Shown one piece after another: positions 54,433 to 63,702 of a stretch of 64,000 bases of DNA. The notes beneath the pieces were generated by a model that had not been told where the DNA came from, searched no databases, and was given only the letters and a program-made list of their open reading frames with translations. Location: assembly GCA_017513095.1 (NCBI GenBank), contig JAFWDJ010000019.1, positions 1 to 64,000 on the forward strand, written 5' to 3'. Made by a program: the position numbers and the translations under genes. This DNA is from Clostridia bacterium (lineage in GTDB: Bacteria; Bacillota; Clostridia; Oscillospirales; RGIG577). Each line of letters starts with the position of its first letter. The first letter of the stretch is position 1.

Positions 54433-55581
54433 TTGAATATAGTAATAAAAAACGGTACGATACTCGATCCAAAGACGAAGACGATGCGCGAGGGCGATAT
54501 TTACGTAAGGGACGGAGTCTTTTGCGAGCCGAAGGAGCATTACGGTCAGGCCACGGAGCAGATCGACGCGACGGGCTGCATCGTGACTGCGGGCCTTATC
54601 GACGCGCATATGCACGCGTTCCACGCCGACTTTCCGTACGGAACGAACGCCGATATGATGTGTCCCCCCTCCGGCGTTACCACGGTCATCGACCAGGGGA
54701 GCGGCGGCGTATACAATATGGATATGTGCCTAAATACGACCGAGCTTTCGACCGTCACGATAAAGGCGCTCCTTCAGCCGTCGATGTACGGCGTACAGCC
54801 CGCGCCCTACGGAGAGATACAGGACCCGATGTACGTAACGCACGAGCGCGTGTGGGAGCTGTTTTCAAAGTATCACGACAGAATAATAGGCTTAAAGCTG
54901 CGCACGGGCGGCGGACTTTCATGCGGCTTCGGTCTTTCGACCTTAAAAGAGATAAAAAAGATGCAAAAGGAGCTTCGCTCCCGCGGGTACCGGTGCAATG
55001 TCACCGTACATTTCGGCCCGCTCGACGAGGGCATAACCGTGGGCGATATTCTTTCGCATCTTGAAAAGGGCGACGTGTTCACGCACGTGTTCCGCGGCGA
55101 CTCCACTATATTCGCGCCCGACGGAAGCGTTCTTCCCGAGGTATTGGAGGCAAGAAAGCGCGGCGTTATCTTCGATACGGCGGCTTCGGTTGTAAATATG
55201 ACGATAAACTGCGCGAAGCAGGGCATATCGCAGGGATTTTTGCCCGATATAATAAGCACCGACATGGTGCGCCCTACGCAGTATAAAAGGCGTCTTGGCT
55301 CGCTTATCCATCAGGCGTCGATGTTTCTCAATATGGGCATGGAGCTTCCCGACGTTATCCGCGCCGTAACGTACACTCCGGCGCTCACCTACGGGATAAC
55401 GAGCGAGGCGGGCACCCTCGATATCGGCGCTCCGGGCGACGTGGCCGTAATAAAGGCGGTGCCGCACAAGCTTACCTTCGCGGACAGCTTCGGCGGGGAG
55501 GTAAAGGCGGACAAGATGCTCGTGCCGCAGCTTACCGTAAAGGCGGGACATATAATTTACCGCGACGCGCTTATGTATTAA
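54433..55581 (+). CDS. Metallo-amidohydrolase/deacetylase
   Basis: 382 residues from TTG 54433, after GGAGGGG. The two-metal amidohydrolase site is complete: His59 and His61 (DAHMH), Lys155 in GLKLR as carboxylated bridge, His193, His218 and Asp277. It resembles the EF0837-type amidohydrolase/deacetylase branch near dihydroorotases. The substrate is unknown; N-acetyl-amino acids or cyclic amides are plausible. It is followed 13 bases later by a sirtuin gene, suggesting a shared deacylation theme (inference). Confidence 0.82.
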   Translation: MNIVIKNGTILDPKTKTMREGDIYVRDGVFCEPKEHYGQATEQIDATGCIVTAGLIDAHMHAFHADFPYGTNADMMCPPSGVTTVIDQGSGGVYNMDMCLNTTELSTVTIKALLQPSMYGVQPAPYGEIQDPMYVTHERVWELFSKYHDRIIGLKLRTGGGLSCGFGLSTLKEIKKMQKELRSRGYRCNVTVHFGPLDEGITVGDILSHLEKGDVFTHVFRGDSTIFAPDGSVLPEVLEARKRGVIFDTAASVVNMTINCAKQGISQGFLPDIISTDMVRPTQYKRRLGSLIHQASMFLNMGMELPDVIRAVTYTPALTYGITSEAGTLDIGAPGDVAVIKAVPHKLTFADSFGGEVKADKMLVPQLTVKAGHIIYRDALMY

Positions 55582-55594
55582 GGAGGTTATAAAA

Positions 55595-56317
55595 ATGGAC
55601 GAAAAGATAAAAAAACTTCGCGAAATCTTAAATGAGAGCAAAAAGATTGTATTCTTCGGCGGCGCGGGCGTATCCACCGAAAGCGGGATACCCGATTTCC
55701 GCTCCGCTTCGGGCGTGTTTTCGATGGATTACAAATACCCGCCCGAGATGATTTTAAGCCACACGTTCTTTGAAACGCACACGAAGGAATTTTATAAATT
55801 CTACCGCGACGTAATGCTCTACCCCGACGCCGAGCCGAACGACGCGCACAAGGCGCTTGCCGAGCTTGAACGGCAGGGTAAGCTTCTGGCCGTTATAACT
55901 CAGAACATCGACGGGCTTCATCAGAAGGCGGGCAGCCGCACGGTGTATGAGCTTCACGGCTCCGTACATCGCAACTACTGCACGAACTGCGGAAAGACAT
56001 ATGGCCTTAAATTCATCATCGACAACGTTCCGCTTCCCGTATGCTCCTGCGGCGGCCTTATAAAGCCCGACGTCGTTCTTTATGAGGAGTCGCTCGACCC
56101 GCGCACGATAGACAACTCGATAATTGCCATAAACAGCGCCGATACGCTGATAATCGGCGGCACCTCCTTAAACGTCTACCCCGCGGCGGGCCTTATAGAT
56201 TACTTCAGGGGCAAAAATCTCGTGCTCATAAACAAGAGCGAAACGCAAAGCGACGCGATAGCAACGCTTTGCATACACGATTCCATCGGCAAGGTATTAA
56301 AAGAAGCGATGGCGTAA
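55595..56317 (+). CDS. NAD-dependent protein deacylase (sirtuin)
   Basis: 240 residues. NAD-binding GAGVSTESGIPDFR at 23-36, TQNIDGLH at 102-109 and catalytic His121. The zinc site uses Cys129, Cys132, Cys150 and Cys152; the second pair is CxC rather than the frequent CxxC. It removes acyl groups from protein lysines using NAD. Two-gene unit with the amidohydrolase; ends at 56325-56366. Confidence 0.92.
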   Translation: MDEKIKKLREILNESKKIVFFGGAGVSTESGIPDFRSASGVFSMDYKYPPEMILSHTFFETHTKEFYKFYRDVMLYPDAEPNDAHKALAELERQGKLLAVITQNIDGLHQKAGSRTVYELHGSVHRNYCTNCGKTYGLKFIIDNVPLPVCSCGGLIKPDVVLYEESLDPRTIDNSIIAINSADTLIIGGTSLNVYPAAGLIDYFRGKNLVLINKSETQSDAIATLCIHDSIGKVLKEAMA

Positions 56318-56324
56318 GAACAAT

Positions 56325-56366
56325 CAAAAAAAGCTTCCCCGAAGAAACCTCGGGGAAGCTTTTTTA
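56325..56366. terminator. Bidirectional terminator, sirtuin / clpX
   Basis: AAAAAAGCTTCCCCGA pairs with TCGGGGAAGCTTTTTT; the runs of A and T make it effective for both convergent units. Confidence 0.92.
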
Positions 56367-56371
56367 CGTCT

Positions 56372-57682
56372 TTACGACGCCGTATTCTGTTTTTTCTCGG
56401 TCTTCTTTTTAGGTTTCGCCTTCGCAGTGTCGCGTTTTACCTTTACGGGCTCGCTCTTGCCCTCGATAAAGTCCTTCGTTATGACAAGCCGCTCCACCTC
56501 GGGCTGCGAGGGGATCTCGTACATAAGCTTCATCATGGACTCCTCGAGAATCGAGCGCAGTCCTCTCGCGCCGATGCCGCGTTCGAGCGCCATATCCGCC
56601 ACGGCTTCAAGCGCCTCGTCTTCAAACTGAAGCTCAACGCCGTCGACCTCGAACAGCTTTTTATACTGCTTCGCAAGCGCGTTCTTCGGCTCGGTCAGTA
56701 TGCTTATGAGCGCCTCGCGGTCAAGGTCTTGAAGTACGACGCGCACGGGCAGACGGCCGATGAGTTCGGAGATTATGCCGTATCTCATTAAATCTTTCGT
56801 CGTCACCTGCTTTAAGGCGTCGTATGTGCTCGTCTGCGCCTTGCTCTTTATCTCCGCGCCGAAGCCCATCTGACTTTTGCCGATGCGCTTCTTTATTATC
56901 GCGTCGAGGCCGCCGAACGAGCCGCCGCAAATGAAGAGAATGTTAGTCGTATCAATCTGGATGAACTCCTGATGCGGATGCTTTCGTCCGCCCTGAGGCG
57001 GAACGGAGGCTATGGTGCCCTCAAGTATCTTTAAGAGCGCCTGCTGCACACCCTCGCCCGAAACGTCGCGCGTTATTGATACGTTCTCGCTTTTTCGCGA
57101 TATCTTGTCTATCTCGTCGATGTATATTATGCCCTGCTGCGCGCGCTCTATATCGTAATCCGCCGCCTGAATGAGCTTTAAGAGGATATTCTCAACGTCC
57201 TCACCCACGTATCCCGCCTGGGTAAGCGTAGTCGCGTCGGCTATGGCGAACGGAATGTTTAATACCTTCGCAAGCGTCTGCGCAAGATACGTTTTGCCGC
57301 TTCCCGTGGGGCCGATGAGCAGTATGTTGCTCTTTTGTATGTCAACGTCTTCCCCGGGCTCGCTGTTATATATCGAGCGCTTGTAGTGATTGTATACCGC
57401 CACCGCCAGCGCCACCTTGGCGTCGTCCTGACCTATTACGTATTCGTCGAGCTGCTCCTTTATCTGGCGCGGCTTTAGCCTTGCCGCAGGCGACGCGAAC
57501 ATGTCATTGGGGGCGCAGCTTCTGTTCGGGCGCATCTCGTTTTTTATAATGGAGCTGCACAGCTCAACGCATTCGTCGCAGATGAATCCGTGCGGGCCCT
57601 CTATCAGATGGCGCACCTCGCGCTGCGATTTGTCGCAGAAGGAGCACCTTTTAAGGCCGTCGTTTTTACTCAGTTTACTCAT
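56372..57682 (-). CDS. clpX: ATP-dependent Clp protease ATPase subunit ClpX
   Basis: 436 residues. An N-terminal zinc finger (Cys13, 16, 35, 38) binds adaptors and substrates. The AAA+ domain has Walker A GPTGSGKT (124-131) and Walker B with [24 protein letters not shown] is the sensor-2 region. The Lys-rich tail KKKTEKKQ is longer than usual. Unfolds proteins for ClpP, whose gene is 66 bases upstream. Confidence 0.97.
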   Translation of the reverse strand: MSKLSKNDGLKRCSFCDKSQREVRHLIEGPHGFICDECVELCSSIIKNEMRPNRSCAPNDMFASPAARLKPRQIKEQLDEYVIGQDDAKVALAVAVYNHYKRSIYNSEPGEDVDIQKSNILLIGPTGSGKTYLAQTLAKVLNIPFAIADATTLTQAGYVGEDVENILLKLIQAADYDIERAQQGIIYIDEIDKISRKSENVSITRDVSGEGVQQALLKILEGTIASVPPQGGRKHPHQEFIQIDTTNILFICGGSFGGLDAIIKKRIGKSQMGFGAEIKSKAQTSTYDALKQVTTKDLMRYGIISELIGRLPVRVVLQDLDREALISILTEPKNALAKQYKKLFEVDGVELQFEDEALEAVADMALERGIGARGLRSILEESMMKLMYEIPSQPEVERLVITKDFIEGKSEPVKVKRDTAKAKPKKKTEKKQNTAS

Positions 57683-57748
57683 CCGTGACCTCCCTTCTTC
57701 AAGAGAAACGGGTCCAGGACGAAAACGTCCCGAACCGTTTGATAAATT

Positions 57749-58333
57749 TTACTGTCTTTCGATTATCTTGTCTATAAGACCGTACTTTAAAGCGTCCTCG
57801 GCCGACATAAAGTTGTCGCGGTCGGTGTCGTTCTCTATTTTTTCAAGAGGCTGACCCGTGCGCTCCGCTAAAATCTTATTTAAGTTGTCGCGGATCTTTA
57901 AAATCTGCTCCGCGTGAATCTTTATATCGGACGCCTGGCCTCTCGCGCCGCCTAAGGGCTGATGTATCATTATTTCGCTGTTGGGCAGCGCAAAGCGCTT
58001 GCCCTTCGTGCCCGCCGCAAGAAGGAACGCGCCCATCGAGGCCGCCATTCCTATGCATATCGTCGATACGTCGCACTTTATATACTGCATCGTATCGTAG
58101 ATTGCAAAGCCCGCGGTAACGGAGCCGCCGGGGCTGTTTATATAGAACTTTATGTCCGCGTCGGGGTCCTGAGCTTCAAGATAGAGAAGCTGCGCCACTA
58201 TAAGGCTTGCTGTGGTGTCGTTTACGTCTTCCGAAAGGAATATTATTCTGTCGTTTAAAAGTCTCGAAAAAATATCGTATCCGCGTTCGCCGCCGCCCGG
58301 CGTCTGTTCAACAACATATGGCATTGTAGGCAT
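57749..58333 (-). CDS. clpP: ATP-dependent Clp protease proteolytic subunit
   Basis: 194 residues. Catalytic Ser99 (GMAASMGA), His124 (MIHQP) and Asp169 (NDTDRDNF). [20 protein letters not shown] at the N-terminus is typical. Start ATG 58331-58333 after AAGGAGG. Forms the tetradecameric chamber used by ClpX. Confidence 0.97.
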   Translation of the reverse strand: MPTMPYVVEQTPGGGERGYDIFSRLLNDRIIFLSEDVNDTTASLIVAQLLYLEAQDPDADIKFYINSPGGSVTAGFAIYDTMQYIKCDVSTICIGMAASMGAFLLAAGTKGKRFALPNSEIMIHQPLGGARGQASDIKIHAEQILKIRDNLNKILAERTGQPLEKIENDTDRDNFMSAEDALKYGLIDKIIERQ

Positions 58334-58382
58334 TGTTCATGCCCTCCTTTCTTGGGTCATAAGACCCGCTTTTTGGATTTTT

Positions 58383-58415
58383 AAAAAACGGCAGCGGTCA
58401 CCCGCTGCCGTTTTT
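58383..58415 (-). terminator. Terminator between tig and clpP
   Basis: AAAAACGGCAGCGG, loop GTGA, CCGCTGCCG, then T6 on the minus strand. Separates tig from clpPX; some read-through must feed clpP unless a promoter was missed in the 49 bases that follow. Confidence 0.9.
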
Positions 58416-58459
58416 ATATGCTTGGTTAAAAGCACGGGGTATCGGAATTTTATATTAAC

Positions 58460-59908
58460 TTATTTGTTCTCCTCGGCGGGAGTCTCGTCGTCCTTCGTTA
58501 CGTGGATTATCTCGGGCTCTTTTGCGGTCTCGGCCTTCTCCTTTAATTCCTCGGCTGCCTTCTTCATGGCTTCCTCGGCCTGCTTCGCTTCGAACTCCTC
58601 TTTCTTCATCTTCTCGTATTCCTCGCCGGGCATCTCGGTTATCTCGGAAAGGCCCTTGATATGTTCAACGGCAAGCTGCGTCTTTAACTCTTCCCTTACG
58701 GTATCGAGCGGAACAACGTTTCTTATCTGGTCGGGCTCCATCTCGAAGCGCTTCGCTATGCGCTCTATCTCCATATCGAGATCGGCGTCGGAAACTTCTA
58801 TGTTCTCTATCTCTGCAACCTTCTCAAGCGCAAGACGGCTCTTTACTCTGCGCTCCGCCTGATTCATCATAAGCTGAACGAATTCCTGCGGATCCTGTCC
58901 CGACATCTGGAAATACTGGTCCATGGTCATGCCCTGCTCCATGAACTGCTGATTCTGCTCCTTCTGCACCTGCTCGAACTCGTTTGCTATCATTACGCTG
59001 GGGATGTCTGCGTCGAGCGTGTCAACGAGCTTGGAGATTATCTCGCCCTCAAGCATATCGTTCGCGTTCTTTACGCGCATTTCGAGAAGCTTTGCCTTAA
59101 GCTCTGCGCGCACTTCGTCTATCGTATCGTGCTCGCTTACTTCCTGTGCGAACTCGTCGTTTATCTCGGGAACTATCTTTTCCTTGACTTCGTTTAATGT
59201 TACCTTGAATACTGCTTCCTTGCCCGCAAAGTCCTTCATATGATAATCCTCGGGGAAGGATACGGTAACGTCAAATTCCTCGCCCGCCTTATGGCCGATG
59301 AGCTGATCCTCGAAGCCGGGGATGAACATATCGGAGCCAATTTCAAGATTGAAGCTCTTAGCTGCGCCGCCCGCGAACGACTTGCCGTCGATAAAGCCCT
59401 CGAAATCTATAACGGCGGTGTCGCCCTTCTTCGATTCGCGGTCCTCAACGGTCACGAGACGCGAGTTCTGCTCGGCCAGCTTCTTTACTTCCTCTTCTAC
59501 CTCTTCATCGGTAACAGTATACACCGCGCGGGTGAGTTTTAAACCCTTGTACTCGCCTATTTTTACCTCGGGCTTAACGGTAACGGTAGCCTTCATAACG
59601 AGGCCTGCCTCGCCTACGTCAACAACGTCGGCCTCGGGCTGGTCAACGGGCTCTATTTTCGCTTCCTTAACGGCCTCGTCGTACATATCGGGGTAAACGA
59701 AATTTATCGCATCCTCGTAGAATACGCCTTCGCCGTACATTTTTTCTATCATTCTGCGGGGCGCCTTGCCCTTTCTGAAGCCGGGCACGTATATTTTGCC
59801 CACGTTCTTTTTGTAAGACTTTTCTATCGCCTTGTCGAATTCTGCGCGGTCTATCGCAAATTCCATCTCAACGGTGTTGCCGTTTCTCTCCACCTTATTA
59901 AGTGTCAT
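58460..59908 (-). CDS. tig: Trigger factor
   Basis: 482 residues. The ribosome-binding domain has FRKGKAPRRMIEKMYG (about 43-58), then the PPIase domain with GDTAVIDFEGFIDGKSF, and the C-terminal chaperone arms. It binds L23 at the tunnel exit and folds new chains. About 50 residues longer than usual at the C-terminus, with a charged Glu/Lys/Ala tail. Promoter 59952-59980. Confidence 0.96.
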   Translation of the reverse strand: MTLNKVERNGNTVEMEFAIDRAEFDKAIEKSYKKNVGKIYVPGFRKGKAPRRMIEKMYGEGVFYEDAINFVYPDMYDEAVKEAKIEPVDQPEADVVDVGEAGLVMKATVTVKPEVKIGEYKGLKLTRAVYTVTDEEVEEEVKKLAEQNSRLVTVEDRESKKGDTAVIDFEGFIDGKSFAGGAAKSFNLEIGSDMFIPGFEDQLIGHKAGEEFDVTVSFPEDYHMKDFAGKEAVFKVTLNEVKEKIVPEINDEFAQEVSEHDTIDEVRAELKAKLLEMRVKNANDMLEGEIISKLVDTLDADIPSVMIANEFEQVQKEQNQQFMEQGMTMDQYFQMSGQDPQEFVQLMMNQAERRVKSRLALEKVAEIENIEVSDADLDMEIERIAKRFEMEPDQIRNVVPLDTVREELKTQLAVEHIKGLSEITEMPGEEYEKMKKEEFEAKQAEEAMKKAAEELKEKAETAKEPEIIHVTKDDETPAEENK

Positions 59909-59951
59909 TTTAATACATCCTTCCTCAATTTGACTTTGCCTGCATTATATA

Positions 59952-59980
59952 AATATAATACATTTGCTTTGCGTTGTCAA
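59952..59980 (-). promoter_or_regulatory. Promoter of tig
   Basis: Perfect TTGACA (59975-59980), 17 bases, TATATT (59952-59957). Confidence 0.85.
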
Positions 59981-60022
59981 ATGTTCTTGTCAATATTATT
60001 ATTTCGTTCACAATTACGGTGT

Positions 60023-60721
60023 CTATCTTATTCTTCTCGGCACAAAATCCATCGTATCGGCCGAAACGAGCAGATATTCCACGCCGAAGAACTCTCCCTC
60101 TATCGAATTGTGCACCGCACTTGAATGGATATGCCCGTATACGCACGTCGTAACGCCGTAATCCGTCAGCATATTCATTATATCGGGGCATTCATACGTG
60201 CGGTAAAGCGGCGGATAATGTATCGCCGCGACGATATCGCTTTTACCCGTCTTCTTTGCCGCGTCGAGAGCCGCGCGAAGGCGCGATATCTCGCGTGCGA
60301 AAATCTTTTGGTCGTGAGCCGTATTCTGCTGCTCAGGGGCGAACCACCCGCGCGTGCCGCATACGGCCGTATCCTCTATAACGACGCAGTCGTGATTTAT
60401 GAAATCTATTGTTGTAAATCCGCAGCGCGCCGTAAAATCGCGGTTTTTCTTCATGGTGTCAAACCAGAAGTCGTGATTTCCCTTTACGATATACTTTTTT
60501 CCCGGCAGCGCGTCGATAAACTCAAAATCGGCATAAAGCTCGTCGTAATTCATGGCCCACGAAACGTCGCCGACCATAATTACGCTGTCGCCCGGCCCCA
60601 CTTCTTTTTCCCAATTCTCGCGAAGCTTCCTTGCGTAATCGTTCCAGCGGCCGCCGAATACGTCCATCGGCTTGTCCGTGCCGAACGAAAGATGAGTGTC
60701 TCCTATCGCAAAAATCGCCAT
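60023..60721 (-). CDS. Metallophosphoesterase
   Basis: 232 residues from ATG 60719-60721, after GCAGGTGA; the longer frame to 60877 runs through the DUF1540 gene. The calcineurin-like motifs are GDTHLSF (D and H), GDVSW, GNHDFWFD, IHYPP and GHIHSS. Substrate unknown; similar proteins are listed as phosphohydrolases. Convergent spacing to tig is 114 bases. Divergent from the DUF1540 gene. Confidence 0.85.
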   Translation of the reverse strand: MAIFAIGDTHLSFGTDKPMDVFGGRWNDYARKLRENWEKEVGPGDSVIMVGDVSWAMNYDELYADFEFIDALPGKKYIVKGNHDFWFDTMKKNRDFTARCGFTTIDFINHDCVVIEDTAVCGTRGWFAPEQQNTAHDQKIFAREISRLRAALDAAKKTGKSDIVAAIHYPPLYRTYECPDIMNMLTDYGVTTCVYGHIHSSAVHNSIEGEFFGVEYLLVSADTMDFVPRRIR

Positions 60722-60768
60722 TGCGTCACCTGCCTGTCTGAAAATAGATACCGAGCGCAAAATCGCGT

Positions 60769-60798
60769 GAATATACGCCGCGCGTTTCGGCGATAATA
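60769..60798 (+). promoter_or_regulatory. Possible SigG-type promoter before the DUF1540 gene
   Basis: GAATA (60769-60773), 18 bases, GATAATA (60792-60798) fits the forespore SigG pattern GNATR-N18-CATNNTA except for one base. Caveat: the expected start would fall at the ribosome site itself (60804-60808), so the fit may be chance. Confidence 0.2.
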
Positions 60799-60818
60799 GC
60801 CTCGGAGGTGAATAAACC

Positions 60819-60992
60819 GTGAAAAACGTAAACGTAAACAAGGAAGTGATCCCGGGCGTCACCTGCACGGTCGACAACTGCGCCTACAACTGCTCGGAAT
60901 CGAACTGCTGCTGCGCCGGCAGCATCGACGTCGGCCCTCATTCCGCTAAGGCAAAAGCGGATACGATATGCGCGACGTTTAAAAAGGGTTAA
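60819..60992 (+). CDS. DUF1540 cysteine-rich peptide
   Basis: 57 residues, GTG start eight bases after GGAGGTG. Seven Cys at 16, 21, 25, 30, 31, 32 and 51 in the DUF1540 pattern (VTCTVDNCAYN, CCCAGSIDVGPHSA, DTICATFK). These small proteins are common in Clostridia and may bind metal; function unknown. It stands alone on the plus strand and is followed nine bases later by repeat copy B. Confidence 0.85.
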   Translation: MKNVNVNKEVIPGVTCTVDNCAYNCSESNCCCAGSIDVGPHSAKAKADTICATFKKG

Positions 60993-61001
60993 ATTGCGGC
61001 C

Positions 61002-61222
61002 GTCAAAAAAAGGGCCAGACCGCCGAAAAAAACAAGAGAATTAAAACGGCTAAAAACAATGTGTAGATATTTTACAAGGTCAGTCTTTTCACACACTGCT
61101 TCAAAGCCTCTCTTGCGCCGTAACCATTTGGTTACGGCGTTTTCGGCTATGTGCCGATTGCCTCGCTGCCGTATTTAATACGCCGACGCTCGGCAATCGA
61201 CAATTCTGACCTCTTTTTTGGC
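61002..61222 (+). repeat. Intergenic element, copy B (inverted ends, multi-hairpin)
   Basis: Ends GTCAAAAAAAGGGCCAGA (61002-61019) and its near-complement ending at 61222 pair at 14 of 18 positions, more with G-U. The core 61115-61206 matches copy A (54201-54292). Where the ends differ from copy A, the partner base often changes too (for example GGA/TCC in A, AGA/TCT in B). There is no ORF. It fills the space between the DUF1540 gene and thrC. Confidence 0.75.
61115..61144 (+). terminator. Terminator-like hairpin within copy B
   Basis: CGCCGTAACC, loop ATTT, GGTTACGGCG, then TTTTC; it would end the DUF1540 transcript. Confidence 0.7.
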
Positions 61223-61236
61223 GCCCTTTTGCTTGT

Positions 61237-62727
61237 TTATTTAAGATAATCGTCCACGAAGGCTTCCATATCCTCTTTCTTTATCTTTTCCGAGAATCTC
61301 ACGGGCTTCGTCTTTAAAAGTCCCAGCGCGTCGGGCACGGGTACGCCGCTCTTTTCGTTCAGCATATTGAGAAGCTCAAAGTCGTCCTTCCCCGCGATAT
61401 CGGCCTTCAGCGCCTCAAGCACGCTCTTTGCGAATTTGTAGGGGCTTGCCGTGGACGCGATGACCGTCGGCGTCGTGTCGCCGGTCCGCTTTACGTAATC
61501 GTTATAAACGGTCACGGCCACGCCCGTATGCGTGTCGCAGAGATAGCCCTTTTCCTCAAATACTCTTCGTATCGTCTCCTTCGTGCCGTCATCGTCGGTA
61601 AATCCCGACTCAAAGAGCTTCGATATGCGCGACTTTATTTCGTCGGTGACCTCGTAGCGTCCCTTTTCGGAAAGCGACTTCATATACGACGTTACAAGCT
61701 TCTCGTCGCCGTCCGAAAGATCGAATAAAAGGCGTTCGAGATTCGACGAGATAAGTATGTCCATCGAAGGCGATATCGTCGTATAGAACGTGCGGTTTTT
61801 GTCGTATACGCCCGTCTTTATGAAATCCGTAAGCACGTTGTTCTCGTTTGAAGCGCAGATGAGGCGGTTTACCGGCACGCCCATCTTCATGGCGTAATAC
61901 GACGCGAGAATGTTGCCGAAGTTGCCCGTGGGCACGCAGATATTTATTTTCTCGCCGGCCTTTACCCGGCCCATCGCAAGAAGGCGCGCATACGCGTATA
62001 CGTAGTATACTATCTGCGGCAGCAGTCTGCCCCAGTTTATCGAGTTAGCGGAGGAGAGCATAAATCCGCGTGCGGCTATTCTTTTTGCGAACTCCTTGTC
62101 CGTGAATATCTTCTTTACACCGTTCTGCGCGTCATCGAAGTTGCCGATTACCGCGCCTACGTTCACGTTCGCGCCGCTTTGCGTCACCATCTGAAGCTTC
62201 TGCATATCGCTTACGCCGTCGTCGGGATAAAATACGGCTATGCGCGTGCCTTCAACGTCGGCAAAGCCCTCAAGCGCCGCCTTGCCCGTGTCTCCCGAGG
62301 TGGCGACGAGTATAACGACGGTCTTGTCCTCGCCCGTCTTCTTAATCGAATACGTTAAGAACTTCGGCAGTATCTGAAGCGCCACGTCCTTGAACGCGCA
62401 GGTGGGGCCGTGGAAAAGCTCAAGTATATACGCGCTGTCCGAAAGAGGCACGAGCGGCGTTATCTCGGACGCGGCCCAGCGCTTTTCGCTGTACGCGGAG
62501 TCGATGCAGTCCCAAAGCTCCTCGTCCGTAAAATCGGTGAGATACTTTTTCAGTACCGCAAAAGCCGCGTCGCGGTAGGGTCTGCCGCTGAGCGCAGAAA
62601 TCTCGTCCTTTTCAAAGGGTACAACCGTTTCCGGCACGAAGAGCCCGCCCTCCTTTGAAAGGCCCTGCTTCATCGCCTGAGCCGAGGAAAAGCCGATCGA
62701 TGTGTCTCGCGTGCTTATGTATTTCAT
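61237..62727 (-). CDS. thrC: Threonine synthase
   Basis: 496 residues, the longer type I form. PLP Lys113 lies in FHGPTCAFKDVALQILPKFL. VATSGDTGKAALEGF binds phosphate, and FPDDGVSD-like and PTGNFGNILA segments follow. Converts O-phosphohomoserine to threonine. Start preceded by GGAGGTCTGAA. No other threonine genes adjoin it. Confidence 0.95.
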   Translation of the reverse strand: MKYISTRDTSIGFSSAQAMKQGLSKEGGLFVPETVVPFEKDEISALSGRPYRDAAFAVLKKYLTDFTDEELWDCIDSAYSEKRWAASEITPLVPLSDSAYILELFHGPTCAFKDVALQILPKFLTYSIKKTGEDKTVVILVATSGDTGKAALEGFADVEGTRIAVFYPDDGVSDMQKLQMVTQSGANVNVGAVIGNFDDAQNGVKKIFTDKEFAKRIAARGFMLSSANSINWGRLLPQIVYYVYAYARLLAMGRVKAGEKINICVPTGNFGNILASYYAMKMGVPVNRLICASNENNVLTDFIKTGVYDKNRTFYTTISPSMDILISSNLERLLFDLSDGDEKLVTSYMKSLSEKGRYEVTDEIKSRISKLFESGFTDDDGTKETIRRVFEEKGYLCDTHTGVAVTVYNDYVKRTGDTTPTVIASTASPYKFAKSVLEALKADIAGKDDFELLNMLNEKSGVPVPDALGLLKTKPVRFSEKIKKEDMEAFVDDYLK

Positions 62728-62766
62728 TTCAGACCTCCGATAGGTTTTATTTTTATCACTTTGCCG

Positions 62767-63702
62767 TTAAAGCACGGTAAGCATTATTCTTTCAAGATTG
62801 TCGTAAAACAGCTTCTTTACCGTTTTCTCGGGGTAATTGAGCCGAAGCAGCTCCTCGTATAGGTTTTCTATGTGCACTACGTCCGGAAGACCCTTGACCG
62901 TGCGTTCAATGCCGTCGAAGTCGGCGCCGATAAAAAGGCTGTCCTCGCCGCCCAAAGCCATGAAATGCTCGATATGGCGCACGACGTCTGATATGTGCGC
63001 CTCAAAGCGGTCGCTTATAAAGTCGGCGTATAAATTTATGCCGCAGCCGCCGCCCGAAGCCTTTAAAAGCCCGAACTGCTCGTCCGTTAGGTTGCGCCTG
63101 TGCGAACACTCGGCAATCGAATTCGAGTGAGACGCCACGACTATGCCGCGGTGCGCCTCAAAAACGTCGTAAAAACCGCGCACCGAAAGGTGCGATACGT
63201 CTATGAGCATATTGAGGCTTCCCATGCGCGCGACGACCTCTCTGCCGAAATCGGTAAGTCCCCTTCCCGTCTGTTCGGTTATGCCGTCCGCGATGCCGTT
63301 ATAGCGGTTCCACGTAAGCGTCATAAGGCGGACGCCCGCCTCGTAGAATTTATCGAGATTATGGGCGTCGCCCTTTAAGGGAAGGCCGCCCTCTATTGAT
63401 AAAAAGGCCGCGATTTTCCCCTCCCGCTTCGCGCTCTCGTAATCGGCGCGGCTTTTGCAGAAGGTTATTATATCGCTGTGCTTTTTCGTCTCTGAAATCC
63501 AGTAATCGTAATACTTAAAAAAGCCGTCGTAGGCCGCCTCGGGCGTTTTCGTGTCGTCCTGCCATATGGCGAATATGCCCGCGTAGCTCTTGAAGCGTTT
63601 GAGCTTTGAAAACGAGATGTGCATATCGTTTTCGTACATCGAAAGCCCCGCGTCGGCGGTGCGTGTTATCGTGTCGCAGTGCGCGTCGAAATAGCGTATC
63701 AT
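62767..63702 (-). CDS. Membrane dipeptidase (M19 family)
   Basis: 311 residues. The zinc site is formed by DAHCDT (positions 6-11), SIEGG (Glu), DVSH and VASHSN (His) and a late GADFDG (Asp). Renal-dipeptidase-like enzymes cleave dipeptides, including D-containing ones. There is no signal peptide. Overlaps yraN by four bases. Confidence 0.9.
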   Translation of the reverse strand: MIRYFDAHCDTITRTADAGLSMYENDMHISFSKLKRFKSYAGIFAIWQDDTKTPEAAYDGFFKYYDYWISETKKHSDIITFCKSRADYESAKREGKIAAFLSIEGGLPLKGDAHNLDKFYEAGVRLMTLTWNRYNGIADGITEQTGRGLTDFGREVVARMGSLNMLIDVSHLSVRGFYDVFEAHRGIVVASHSNSIAECSHRRNLTDEQFGLLKASGGGCGINLYADFISDRFEAHISDVVRHIEHFMALGGEDSLFIGADFDGIERTVKGLPDVVHIENLYEELLRLNYPEKTVKKLFYDNLERIMLTVL

